Part shown: in pieces, positions 42,955-54,390 of the stretch
How the letters are laid out: every line of letters starts with the position of its first letter
Position numbering within the stretch: the stretch's first letter is position 1
Source: Dryomyza anilis
Taxonomy: Eukaryota > Arthropoda > Insecta > Diptera > Dryomyzidae
Direction: 5' to 3'
Length of the DNA stretch: 64,000 nt
NCBI GenBank assembly: GCA_951804985.1
Contig: OX638133.1
Span: 25,202,963 to 25,266,962 of the forward strand
Made by a program: the position numbers and the translations under genes
Notes under the pieces: model-generated
Told to the model about the DNA's origin: nothing
The model's database searches: none
Seen by the model: only the letters and a program-made list of their open reading frames with translations

Positions 42955-43110
42955 AATATGAACAAAAATGTTCAAAAAGTGAAATCGAAATCGTAACTTT
43001 GAAACGATAGACCATTTTGTAACAAAACTGAAAACCGTATCCAAATCGAGTGAGAAAATGAAATCGAGACCGTTATTCTTTTAGGTTTCAATCCTTGGAT
43101 TCAATATTAG
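42955..43110. repeat. Fragment of the 10.5-12 kb satellite family
   Basis: GAAATCGAAATCGTAACTTTG, AAACGATAGACC and TTTTAGGTTTCAATCCTTGG are reverse-strand relatives of the satellite signatures (GGATTGAAACCTAAACG). Confidence 0.5.
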
Positions 43111-44250
43111 TGAAAATTATTCTATTGCCACCGAAAACTGAGCATATAATTTATTCCTTGCCATAACCAGATCAGTTACAAGACTAACATATTCTTTTCG
43201 TGAACAGTTCTATCTAACCCAGTGAGGTTAAATTTCTATTAAGAAATAGAGAAATATGATTGTACCAAATGATTACCGATAGATATTATATCTGCAAACA
43301 TGTTAAATGATTGCCACAATCATAAAAACATTATTCCCTTTTTCTCAAAGTGTGCAGCAATTCTGCTAGTGCAAAAATTGTATAAAGTGTCTTGGAATTC
43401 CTACAAGTGCGTCCGTCAACTCATTAGTTAAATTGCAATTTAAGCAGAGCGGTAAGAGAACTGTCTGGCTATCAAATATATGTTTAAGTTAATTAATTAA
43501 TTGTTTTGCTATTTAATTACAAAATTTGTTTTGCAACGTCTGATACACTTAGTCATAGCAGTTTTGTCATGTATCAATGACACTCAATGCAAAATGTAAT
43601 ACAAGACAGCAACAACAATATGCGCATCAGAGCAACAACAACATATTTGACAACATGACAGGAGTCTGACATATTTTCGTCTGCTGCGTGTGCGTCTTGT
43701 TAGAAAGAAAGACAGACACACAAAACAAAGAATGTGGTTGAAGGAGGCGGTAAAGGTGAAAGAAGAAAAGTCGAAGAAAAAGCAAAATAAACAACAAAAG
43801 CTTAATTTAATGTCTTTGTATTTCACAAACAAACTCATATCCTTTTTTTTTTGTTTGGGGAAACTTTTTTCTATATTAGTTTCCGTGAATTTCTAATGTC
43901 ATGAAATAAAAATAAAATTTTATTTGCTTTGTTTTCATTTCCGTCTACTTCCGATACGCCATGCATTCGGTTTTTTTTTTTGAACAACTTTTATGACATG
44001 CAGAGAAAAAGTATGACATGTTTGGGGGAGAAAAATATTAAATATGCAGTAGTCATAATATGATTATAGATGACTGTCATAATATTTTAATATTTTGCAA
44101 AATGATTCAAAAAAACAACTCTAGTTAAAGTCATGAATTTTATTTATTAGAAAAGTTAAGGATTGTTGTAAAAGTGTTAATAAAGATGATTGGCAGAACA
44201 AGAATATAATTGATATTAATGATTTCCATAATCACGCAATTAACAAGAAA
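43111..44250. other. Non-coding, mostly unique
   Basis: No gene is supported. 43320-43780 is GC-richer and unique-looking. A Lys-rich 68-codon plus-strand frame at 43690 overlaps a minus-strand frame and has no motif. Confidence 0.35.
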
Positions 44251-45125
44251 AACAGAGAAAAAAAAATCATCAATATGATGAAGTTATTCATAAATATTAT
44301 GAATTTTTTTACGAACTACCAGATTCATCATATTGATACCACCGTTCATTAAATTACATATTGATGAATGCATTCATTATGTGTATGAACTTATTCATAG
44401 TATCGAACATCATAGTAAAGAATAACATATTCAATACAATGAATTTGAATCGTCATATTGATTAATTTGTTCATAATATTTATAAATATAATATTCAATA
44501 TGATGAATATTGTTAGACTATTTTTTTTTAATTAAATTAGTTGATGGACATTTTTTTTACGAATTTTTCAAAAAAAAAAATTTTTTAGAAAATTATTCAA
44601 AAAATTATTATCCAAAAAAAAAAATATCCTAGGTAAAAAAAAAATTCAAAAAAAAAAAAAATGTTGACCGAAAAAAAAATGTATCCGAAAAAAATTTTGT
44701 ATACGAAAAAATAATTTTGTTTAAAAAAATTTGTTTTTTTCAATAAATTTTTTTTTTTGGTTAATATCTTTTTATAAACATAACTTTTATTAATAAAAAG
44801 TTGTAATTATAAATAAATATATTATAAAATATTTTAGTAATTAACGAAAATAAATATTTTGATTGAAATTGGGTTTGATGAACAGCATTCTTCAACAAGA
44901 AGTAAAATAAGTTGTAGTTTATGTTTTTGTTCATTAATATGATGAAACGTATTTTTCACATACGGTTCAATATATTTTAGAACACTTTTTCGACAGATAC
45001 AAAGCATTCATCATATTTATGATCGTATTCATAATATTGATGTCGTTAGTCATTAATATTATGAATGGTTCTCCAATGCTTTGAAGAACGGAATTCATCA
45101 ATATGATGAACATTTTATTTGTGTG
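44251..45125 (-). mobile_element. Element C: non-coding copy of A, different internal gap
   Basis: Same orientation as B. Left AACAGAGAAAAAAAAATCATC, right GAACATTTTATTTGTGTG followed by TA. The words TTCATCAATATGATGAA, AGATTCATCATATTGATACC and ACACTTTTTCGACAGATAC match A and B. In reverse complement it leaves A's left part after about 36100 (before the splice-like site) and resumes near 37835, so its gap is wider than B's and the junction is different. More diverged than B at both ends. Confidence 0.75.
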
Positions 45126-45255
45126 TATGATGGTAACCTGTATTAGTCATAATAATAATCAGAAAATTCGAAAAGTCATAGTAATTTCAAATATGATTTT
45201 ATGATTTTTTGATAAAAGTATTAAATGATTAAAAAAAAAAAACATTAAATTTATA

Positions 45256-45515
45256 ATATATCGTCGTTGCAGAACGAAAAGTCACCAAATACATTTTCAA
45301 ACTGCCAAATATTCATTTACAAAAATCTTTATATATCTGTCAATTTTTAATCGATGATGCCATTTTTTTTACCACATGATAAGAAAATATAAATCTATCA
45401 ATTGATATTTCAACTTTAAAAATGCATCAATTACTTCTTATAATAATAATCAACAAACTCGAATTTCATAAAAAATGTATTTAGTGACTTTTCGTTCTAC
45501 AACGACGATATATAT
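45256..45515. mobile_element. MITE, ATATATCGTCGTTGCAGAAC ends
   Basis: Left ATATATCGTCGTTGCAGAAC and right GTTCTACAACGACGATATAT are inverted repeats extending about 40 bases (AAAAGTCACCAAATACATTT against its partner). 260 bp and non-coding. It shares the terminal ATCGTC with the families at 2043 and 27241 but has its own interior. Confidence 0.85.
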
Positions 45516-45717
45516 TGCAGAAACAATACTATGATTAGGCTAATAATATTATAATTCTCGTAGTCATCTAAAATATTTGTAAAAAATTTGAATTAAATGT
45601 GTGTCAAGAATCAGACAATTCTGGAAGCGTATGATATAAGAGAGAAATGTGATTTAAAGATTCTTTAGTTTATGAAATTCATAATGTCCAATTGCTAAGT
45701 ACTATTGAGAAGGATAC

Positions 45718-45766
45718 ATAACACAGAAAACATAACACAGAAAACATAACACAGAAAACATAACAA
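45718..45766. repeat. 15-bp tandem repeat, three copies
   Basis: ATAACACAGAAAACA repeated three times without mismatch. Confidence 0.95.
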
Positions 45767-45959
45767 GGTAATGTTTATATCATGTATCCAAAGATGATCT
45801 CATGATGACATCAAATGATTCGTATATACGAACTCAAAATGGTTGGAATTTGATGATGTTACTAACTCGATATAATTGCTATCATTACAATACATGTTTG
45901 TCACAATCATAATAACATTATAATATTTAATATGCACACGGGAAAAATTCCCAATTCCC

Positions 45960-46880
45960 AGCGATGACATCCCATCGTGCTCGTTCAACGTGGCGCTCCG
46001 GTCTGCTTTGCGAAATGCAGGGGAAGGCGTAGAGAAAACCGCGTCGATGACGCTCACCGCTGTGGGGGTATGGCATACGTGTTGGCAGTGCGAGAATCGA
46101 TGGATGACAAACGCAAGTTTGACATCATCAACGAAAGACAGCCCTGAAGAGACAGGGCTTGCTACAAGAAATGTGGAACAACGGACTTGAGAACTCGATT
46201 ATCGAGTCTACCGACAGCACTGAAACTGTAATCCACCTGATATAGTGCAGATTTCTCCGCAGAATCTACATGGACTGTGGAGAAGTTGTCTTGGCAGACG
46301 CTAAGCTGCGGCTCGTGGTTGTCTGAGACTTATACGTGCTGCGAAAGTCAACTTTTTTCATCAGGACAAACAGGGCGAAGCAGTTTGACATTCTAGGAAT
46401 TCCCGCGAGGCTGTGCCGTGGCCTGAGGATGGAGCTCTGGAAGGTGTTACCCTATGGAATGGGGAACACCTCCCAGAGATGGTAGATGGAAATCTCATCT
46501 TTGTGAGCATCGATCAGAGCTCAATCAAGACCCTTAAGAAATTCAGTGGTCGCTTCTTCTTTTTTACATCCTTCGTGTCAATAAAACTAGGTGGAAAATC
46601 CATCGGAGTTGGGGCACAACAAGGGAACGAGTCATCCTGTGGGCAATCTTCTCAGTTCTGCCACGAAGGACAACAGGGAGAGGTAGAAGTCGCGTGCAGT
46701 GGAAACATGAAGGCCAACCCGGCCAAAGAAAAAACGAGTGGAGGTATATAGGACCTATCAGATCTTTCTGACAACCCTAACGCACTCCCAGAAGGAAGAG
46801 CTAGGCGCCCAGTAATGCTGCTAATGCAGATCAACCTCCATAGGAATAGACTGGTGATTGCTGCACTCATGGAGAGAATG
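45960..46880 (+). pseudogene. Non-LTR retrotransposon remnant (end of ORF1 to start of endonuclease)
   Basis: Balanced base composition in AT-rich surroundings. A plus-strand frame at 46413-46751 includes DGNLIFVSIDQSSIKTLKKF, resembling the C-terminal part of ORF1 in R1/LOA-like elements. In another frame at about 46812, LLMQINLHRNRLVIAALMER resembles the beginning of the AP-endonuclease domain in the jockey/R1 group (the conserved QINL). Several stops and frame changes separate these pieces. The element is truncated on the right, where an AAACACGA array begins. The exact clade is uncertain. Confidence 0.5.
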
Positions 46881-46885
46881 GATGA

Positions 46886-46990
46886 AGACACAAAGAAACA
46901 CGAAGAAACACGGAAAAACACGACAAAACTCAGAAAACACGACAAAACACGAAAAAAGCACGAAAAAACATGAAAATGCTGTCGAAACGT
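46886..46990. repeat. AAACACGA short tandem array
   Basis: About ten imperfect units of 8-10 bases: AGAAACACGAAGAAACACGG, AAAACACGACAAAACTCAG and similar. Confidence 0.8.
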
Positions 46991-47310
46991 GAAAAATAAT
47001 ACCGGAATCGTTTAGATTTTTGGAACAGGAATCGTTATTAAATATGTGTGGAAGCGGAACTGGAATCGGAACCGCTATTTTAGAAATTTCGGAGCCAGAA
47101 TCGGAACATATATTATAGTCCCTGTATGGGAACGCAAAGAACCGGAATCGGAAACGTTATTAACAAATATTTGTGGAATATGTATGGAACCGAAATCGAA
47201 ACCCATATAATTTTTTGGTTAGAACCGATATCCGAACCGGAACCACAATTTTAAAATCTTGGAACCCGAATCGGAACCGATTTTCCAAAGGGATTTAGAC
47301 CCTGTAATAA
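46991..47310. repeat. Degenerate GGAACCGG repeat, locus 4
   Basis: Units GGAACTGGAATCGGAACCGC, AAGAACCGGAATCGGAAACG and CGAACCGGAACC, as at 6400-6765. Confidence 0.65.
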
Positions 47311-49703
47311 AGGATTCAAAAGTTTGATACTGTTTTATTCTCCAATCCATAAGTAAAACAACAGTCACAAATCGCACTGATCCAGAAACCCTCGACTATT
47401 AATGACAGGGTTGCTGGTTGGGGCAGGGTTGCAGAAATCACGATTGCAGGAAAAAACGAAGTTCTGTATCAATGAAACTCTGATGTTGGAGATCTTTTAT
47501 ACCAACGCTGTCTGGTAATGAAAATGGAAACGATTGTGAACGGACCACTTATAATCAAAAATGTCTGTAGTATATATAATATATATTTCTCTCAGTGTAC
47601 TATACGAGTCGTCTTTGTTTTTTCCACACTACCATTTGTACATGTGTGTGTGTCAAAAACAACACACACACGCATCATTATTCCTGTTAGAAAAAAAAAA
47701 CAGAAAAAAAATAAAGCACAACAAGTTGTTTGTCATGTTCTATGCTATCATTTCATCTTGTAACATTTTTCGACTCCCCCTTTTCTAGAACAGCTTCTTT
47801 TTTATGTAATTTATAAAATTTATATCTTTGCCAAAACTTGTCCACTCCCCCCTCACCACTGTTTGACGTTGGCCAACTTTTATTGCTTTACTCACAAAAA
47901 ACTCATTCTTTTCTCATCATTATTATCCTTTGCTTTTGCTTATAGTTATTGCGCCAAACCTCCACCAAACTCACTACTCAAAGTCGCATAATTTACGCCA
48001 AATTATCAGCAACTCTATAAAAAGAACTTTTACAACTTTTTCACTTACACCAAAAAAAAATAATTGAATTTGTTAGCAACTCGCGTGTTTTTGTTGATTT
48101 TCTGTAATATTCATCATTTATGTTATTGAAAATCGAACAAATTTGTAAGTAAAACGAAAAAATTATAACAAAAACTCCAAACAAAATTTATTATTTGTGT
48201 TGTAACGAATCAATTTTATTACAAAAATTGTATATTTTATACATTTTTGTAATACATATTTGAAATTGCAGTTTACAACAATATTAAATGTTAAACATTT
48301 TATGTTACGTTGAATATGTAAAAGAAATAAAGAAAAATAAATTACTTGAAAATGATGTATTTTAAAACCACTCTTTGAAATTTATTCAAAAGAATATCAA
48401 GTCAATAGTTTAGTAAATATATATATGTTTGAACATTTTCAAAAACTAGTACGCATAATCGCTTAATTAATTATAAAAGTTTAATTAATAATTATGTTTT
48501 GTTATCAATTATATTAACCTTTTTTAGCGATTTTAATATGAATCCTTTTATATTATGTTTACTACAATGTTTGCAGCAAACATTTATATTTTTTTGCAAT
48601 CATAAATTTTATGAATTTGTGTTTTTTATAATTTCCCAATTTTATCGATCGATTCTATTGATATGTTTTTTTTATATATGGCATTATTATGATTGTCACT
48701 CATATTATAGAATTTAATAACTACATTTATGTTAAATGCAAATATTAATATGTTTGTTTTTATTTGGCATCTTTTAAACATAATAATTGTAGCAAAAATA
48801 ATTAAAAAGGGTTTTTGTTGTAAATATCCATTTTTTCTATAGGCATCTCATTTCAATATAATTTGCGATATTGACTGTTTTTGACTCAGTGGTAGTTATC
48901 CTATCGTTTTTAAGAAAATTGCTATCAAAATTTTTGTTTTTTTGCATTTCATAAATATAATTTTTATTTGAATTTTCAGGACTAATTTAAATATACCAAT
49001 GAATGCCAATATCTGTTATCTATTTAAGTTATTCGATTTTAAACTGGAAAAATTTTACCTTTTTCGTTTTAATTGAAAATTTTGTGTATCATTTCGGATA
49101 GTAAACAAGATAATGATTAACCAGAGCATAGTCCAAGCTAACAATCAAAATTACTAACTTTTTGTCAACTGCTCTACTTAAATGTTTATCATATTTAAAA
49201 GGTAAAATTACAACCAATACTTGTGGGAATCATCTTTAAACCTTTTCTGAAGTTAATTAGTAGTTGTCGCAAACAAATTTCAAAAACTTGAATCTTATCC
49301 TATACGCCAAAATAATGAAATTCGCATTAGACTTGTGGTAATCATCTCTCAAACATGTTACAACTTAGAATCTGTGTTTGATGCTGAGTCTATCTCTAAT
49401 ACGATATATTTCTTGTAGTTGTGGCAAACATTTTCTGGTTATTGCATATATTGAGTAAACAAAGTATAATTAAAATAATACTTGTCGAATGTTAACATAC
49501 ACGTAGATCAAAAATTAGTTTTCAGCAAGCATAATATATATGCAATCAATAATTTAATGACATTTATTTAGAAATTTTGCAAATTGTTTTGTTGTCCATT
49601 TAATAATATATCTACATTAAAATACAAGTTTTAAAAATTCGGAAATTCATAAAAGTTAAATGTAACATAATTTGTTTGCAGCGAAACATATTTTTTCCCT
49701 GTG
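47311..49703. other. Non-coding; one possible CACAG-type element end
   Basis: 47520-48060 is GC-richer and unique-looking. 48716-49703 has AAACATA words and ends ACATATTTTTTCCCTGTG, which suggests a member of the CACAG group, but the left end is undefined. 48950-49220 holds a diverged copy of the ATTCTATATAATTCG-family interior. No gene is supported. Confidence 0.35.
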
Positions 49704-50494
49704 TGTAGTTGCCACAAATCATACAATTGAATTTATAATTGTTAACATTAATTTCTTTTTAGTAGATTATCATAATTATAATTAAAAGTATCGTCTGCAA
49801 AAATTTCTTTAGTCGAAACATTTGAAAAATGATTGCAGGTCAAACAAATTAAAACCTAAATTATCATACAAAATTTACAAGTCAAATACATAGGTCATTG
49901 AAAAACTGGAGAAGAGAAAGAGATAAAGTTTCATTGGACAATGACTGAATGTGAATAAAATTTGTGTTATTTTACATCAGCAAGTAAATGAGCGCGAATA
50001 TACAAAAACTCGATAATGCATCTATGTACACTGAAGTAGTGGTTGATGGGGGATAGTCGGGATAGGGGATTTGCAGGAGTGGTAGGCGGTACGCATGGAT
50101 ACTATGCTGGCCGTAGTAAATGGACCACAAGCCTGTGCGCTAATGCAATTAAAAACTACTTTTCACTGATGCTGTTAATAAGCGCGATGAGGCTGATGAC
50201 GATGACGACCATGATGGTAGTGATGAGGAAAATTTCAATTATGATGGTGGGGGGGACATTTAATGATGATTTTGCTGATAGAGAAACTAAATGGTTGGGT
50301 AGTTAATTGCGATGTGTTTTTGCAGATTTTCAAGGAGCGGATTATGTGAGAATGATGTATGGATTTGAGTTGAAATTTACCACATTAGAGTAGATATGAT
50401 CGCGACCTTATCATGTTGCTCTTTAAGTTATCGGGATATCAGAGGGAAAAAAACTCGATGACCGGTTTCCGAAAATGGCCCTATAAAAATGTCT
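49704..50494. other. Unique non-coding DNA
   Basis: 49990-50450 is G-richer on the plus strand (GATGATGG-type repeats near 50190-50260). An 87-codon Met/Thr-rich frame at 50043 reflects these trinucleotide runs. Confidence 0.35.
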
Positions 50495-51700
50495 AATATT
50501 ATATGATTTGATATGATTTGATATGATATGATCTGATATGATTTGATATGATTTGATATGATTTGACATGATTTGATATGATTTTATATGATTTGATATG
50601 ATTTGATATGATATGATATGATATGATTTGATATGATTTGATATGATTTGATATGACATGGTATGATATGATATGATATGACATGATATGATTTGATATG
50701 ATTTGATATGATTTGATATGATTTGATATGATTTGATATGATTTGATATCATATGATTTGATATGATTTGATATGATTTGATATGATTTGATATGATTTG
50801 ATATGATTTGATATGATTTGATATGATTTGATATGATTTGATATGATTTGATATGATTTGATATGATTTGATATGATTTGATATGATTTGATATGATTTG
50901 ATATGATTTGATATGATTTGATATGATTTGATATCATTTTTTATGATTTGATATGATTTGTTATGGTTTGATATGATATGATTTCATATGATATGATATG
51001 ATTTGATATGATTTGAAATAATTTGATATGATTTGATATGATTTGATATGATTTGATATAATTTGATATGATTTGATATGATTTGATATGATTTGATATG
51101 ATATAATATAATTTGATATGATATAATTTGATATGATCTGATATGAGTTGATATGATTTAATATCATTTGATATGAATTGATATGGTATGATATGATATG
51201 ATATGATGTGATATGAAATAATATGATTTGATATGATATATGATTTGGTATAATTTCATATGATTTGATATGATTTGATATGATTTGATATAATTTAATA
51301 TGATTTGATATGATTTGATATGAGTTGATATGATTTGATTTGGTATGATTTCATATGATTTGATATAATTTGATATGATTTGATATGATTTGATATGATT
51401 TAATATCATTTGATATGAATTGATATGGTATGACATGATATGATGTGATATGAAATAATATGATTTGATATGATATATGATTTGGTATAATTTCATATGA
51501 TTTGATATGATTTGATATGATTTCTTATAATTTGATATGATTTGATATGATTTGATTTGATATGATTTGATTTGATATGATTTGATATGATTTGATATGA
51601 TTTGATATGATTTGATATGATTTGATATAATTTGATATGATTTGATATGATTTCATATGATTTGATATGATATGTGTGATATGATATGTGATATAATATT
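50495..51700. repeat. 10-bp satellite ATATGATTTG, array 1
   Basis: About 120 units of ATATGATTTG, itself made of two 5-base halves (ATATG and ATTTG). The core 50750-50930 is perfectly regular; the edges show ATAATTTG, ATATGATATG and ATGACATG variants. Minus-strand frames reading NHIKSYQIIS repeats are by-products of the 10-bp period. Confidence 0.98.
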
Positions 51701-52312
51701 TTCGACATAATACAGGAATTTAGCTTTAATATTCCGGAAATTCCAGATTTAAACCCTTGGAAAAAAAAATGATGAACTCTGTTCGTCTCATAAAAAAACA
51801 CAACGCATCACATCGCATTCATGAAGAATTTCTATTTGTGCAACTTCATTAAATGAATGAACACGGCAAAGTTAGACAAACAACTTCATTTAATTAATTA
51901 ACACAGAACTCATGAAATTATCTTAATTTTATCATTCTAAAACTTATAGTTGGCATAAGTGACGGGAATGCATTTTTAATTACTAAATTAACTAAAGTGG
52001 TTCTGCTAATACAGTAAATGTTACTTACTAAAAAATAAAATAAAATGAGCATTAAATATTTCTAATGTGTGTGGTTTTTTGTTTTGGAACAAAAGTGAGA
52101 ACTTGTCACATGCAGCACTAAAACTCACACTAATAAAAACCCCCAAACTATAAATATGAACAATTTATAGTTTATTGGAAATTATGCGCTTCAAAACAAC
52201 AAACTTTGACGGAAATTAATGGAGCGCGAATAATTCACTCAGACCATTCAGATCAGGGTTGTGCGAGATTGTCGACACATATAGATTACACAATTTTCTA
52301 TATGTAGATAGT
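51701..52312. other. Spacer between the two satellite arrays
   Basis: AT-rich DNA. 51820-51910 has inverted words (ACTTCATTAAATGAATGAAC, AACTTCATTTAATTAATTAAC) like the palindromic-word elements. No gene. Confidence 0.35.
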
Positions 52313-52719
52313 TTATGATTTGATATACGAGTCATTTGATATGATTTGATATGACTTTATATGATTTGATATGATATGATATGATTTGATATGATTTGAT
52401 ATGATTTGATATGATATGATATGATATGATATGATATGATATGATATGATATGATATGATATGATATGATATGATATGATATGATATGACATGATATGAT
52501 TTGATATGATTTGATGTAATTTGATATGATTTGATATGATGTGATTTGATATGATTTGATATGATTTGATATGATTTGATATGATTTGAAATGATTTGAT
52601 ATGATTTGATATGATTTGATATGATTTGATATGATTGATATGATTTGATATGATTTGATATGATTTGAAATGATTTGATATGATTTGATATGATTTGATA
52701 TGATTTGATATGATTTGAA
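52313..52719. repeat. 10-bp satellite ATATGATTTG, array 2
   Basis: The same unit and orientation as array 1. 52410-52490 is a pure 5-base ATATG run, and one unit near 52634 has lost a T, shifting the phase. Confidence 0.97.
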
Positions 52720-52974
52720 TGGTAAAATTTAATTCTATTTAATATGATCCATGTCGACAATGTATACCATAAACAATAGTTTTGATCGGATAGACACTAT
52801 AAGACTAAACATGAATATTGCCTTGTCAAGTCCGCGAATTGTGGTTCAAGACCGTCGGTATAATATCTCGGTATAATATCCTCAAAGTTCGCGTTTTTGT
52901 ATCCAAATCGACAGTTTTTAAATTGAATTAAAATGACGTCTCCCAAGAGCAATAAACTACAAGAGTGAATATCG
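52720..52974. other. Short spacer, no structure seen
   Basis: No frame or repeat is recognised. Confidence 0.3.
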
Positions 52975-53533
52975 TCACTGACATGCGAAAGGGGCGAATG
53001 TGCATTTTTAAAAATGTTGGTAAATCAAATTTTAAAGTTTGAAGGCTTTAAATATTAGTAAAATTAATTTTTTCTTTAATTTATTTTGTTATTTTGGTTT
53101 ATTCATCAATTATTATATCGTATATAAATTAGTGATTTAAAGGCATTAATTGATTGTTTTCAAAGCACTTATCGATTGGCATTATTATTTAAAAATAATT
53201 TGCCAAACATTTTTCGTGCAAATGATAAAAATTAAAAAAAATATTTTAAAAATAATGATGATGATCGATAGGTGCTTTAAAAACAAACAATTAATGCCTT
53301 TATACCACTATTTTATCTTATACCAATCAAAAGTTATGGCAAAAAAACGAAAAGATTCGGACTACATTTTCAATTTTTCGAATTCGCTTTTTAGGTTTTG
53401 ACTTTTGTGGCTAGAAATATCCAATTAAACCAGACACGATTTTGGCACAGTTTACTTGAGGAAAAACTACATTCAAAAATGTAAAAAAAAACGCAAATGT
53501 AAAAAATACAAATTCGCCCCTCTGGCGAATTTT
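52975..53533. mobile_element. TIR element, TCGTCAC family, copy 3
   Basis: Starts ATATCGTCACTGACATGCG and continues like copy 2 (AAAGGGGCGAATGTGCATTT, AAAATGTTGGTAAATCAAAT). The right part includes AAACTACATTCAAAAATGTA and ATTCGCCCCTCTGGCG, but the terminal GTGACGATA is missing. Internal inverted repeats (AAAGCACTTATCGATTGGC against GATCGATAGGTGCTTTAA) are kept. Confidence 0.7.
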
Positions 53534-53635
53534 CCTTGTTAGGAAATTTAATTAATATTTCAACAAACAAAATTGGATAAAAAAAATACAGAGACAGTGA
53601 TTTATTTCACAAGCACTCTTTGCATTTTTATTCTG

Positions 53636-53677
53636 CTCGCAGTTCAATGCACTAACCACTGAGCTACCGCGGCTACG
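53636..53677 (-). repeat. SINE head fragment, minus strand
   Basis: In reverse complement: GTAGCCGCGGTAGCTCAGTG, then GTTAGTGCATTGAACTGCGAG, a close match to the heads at 42169 and 42625. The B box and body are missing. Confidence 0.75.
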
Positions 53678-53924
53678 GGGTTATAACAAATAAAAGAAAT
53701 TATCATGACCATATTCTACTAGGGTATCGGAAAAAATACTTTTTTTGCCCTAGTCTGACAAGTCAACGGTGAACAAGACAATGAGCGACTCCTAATCATT
53801 AGCCTTTGGAAATACCCAATACGGTAACAGCGTCAGAAGGACATCGTGCACTTGATTTGTTACCTCATTTGGACTATTTCATATCCCGATTATCTGTAAT
53901 AATGACATGACATACATTGATGTT

Positions 53925-54071
53925 AAAATATTCATATTAGCAAACGCAATTGCTGATTTAACGACGAATAGCAAATGTTTTCATTAAATTACTAAATTTC
54001 ATTGCTGAACTGATTAATGCAGGCAATTAAATGGGTTGCTATATTTACGTCGATTGTTTATTTCTGTGTAA
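53925..54071. mobile_element. Half copy of the 24610 palindromic MITE
   Basis: ATATTCATATTAGCAAACGC, GACGAATAGCAAATGTTTTC and CGTCGATTGTTTATTTCTGTG match one arm of 24610-24989, ending with CTGTG next to TA. The other arm is gone. Confidence 0.75.
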
Positions 54072-54172
54072 ATAATCTGAAAGATATGAAGACATTTACG
54101 AATTCGTCAAACATTGGTGCCAATGTGGAAATTTACATTTTCTGTACATAGACTATAGCGTCTTATGGTAAA

Positions 54173-54390
54173 CACAGAAAAAAACCATCAAATTAATAGT
54201 TTTTTTTTCACTATTAAAATTAGTAAATATCATAAATTATTGTTTTAATCAGTAAATACTATTAAATACTGGAAATTAGTATTAAATTTGTTTGAGTTTA
54301 TAGGAAAATATTTATTTTTGTATACTATTAAATTAATAACTGTTCAATTGACACATTTCAATAGGATTTTAAGGACATTTTTGTACTGTA
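54173..54390. mobile_element. CACAG-ended element with TTTTTCACTATTAAAA words
   Basis: Starts CACAGAAAAAAACCATCAAA. The interior is shared with 13956-14155 (AAATACTATTAAATACTGG, GAAAATATTTATTTTTGTAT). The probable right end is TTTTTGTACTGTA at about 54390, imperfect against CTGTG. Non-coding. Confidence 0.5.

Noticed and set aside
50423..52760. Minus-strand frames with NHIKSYQIIS repeats, up to 142 codons
   Set aside because: A 10-bp repeat without stops in its frames gives periodic peptides of any length; there is no coding signal outside the array.
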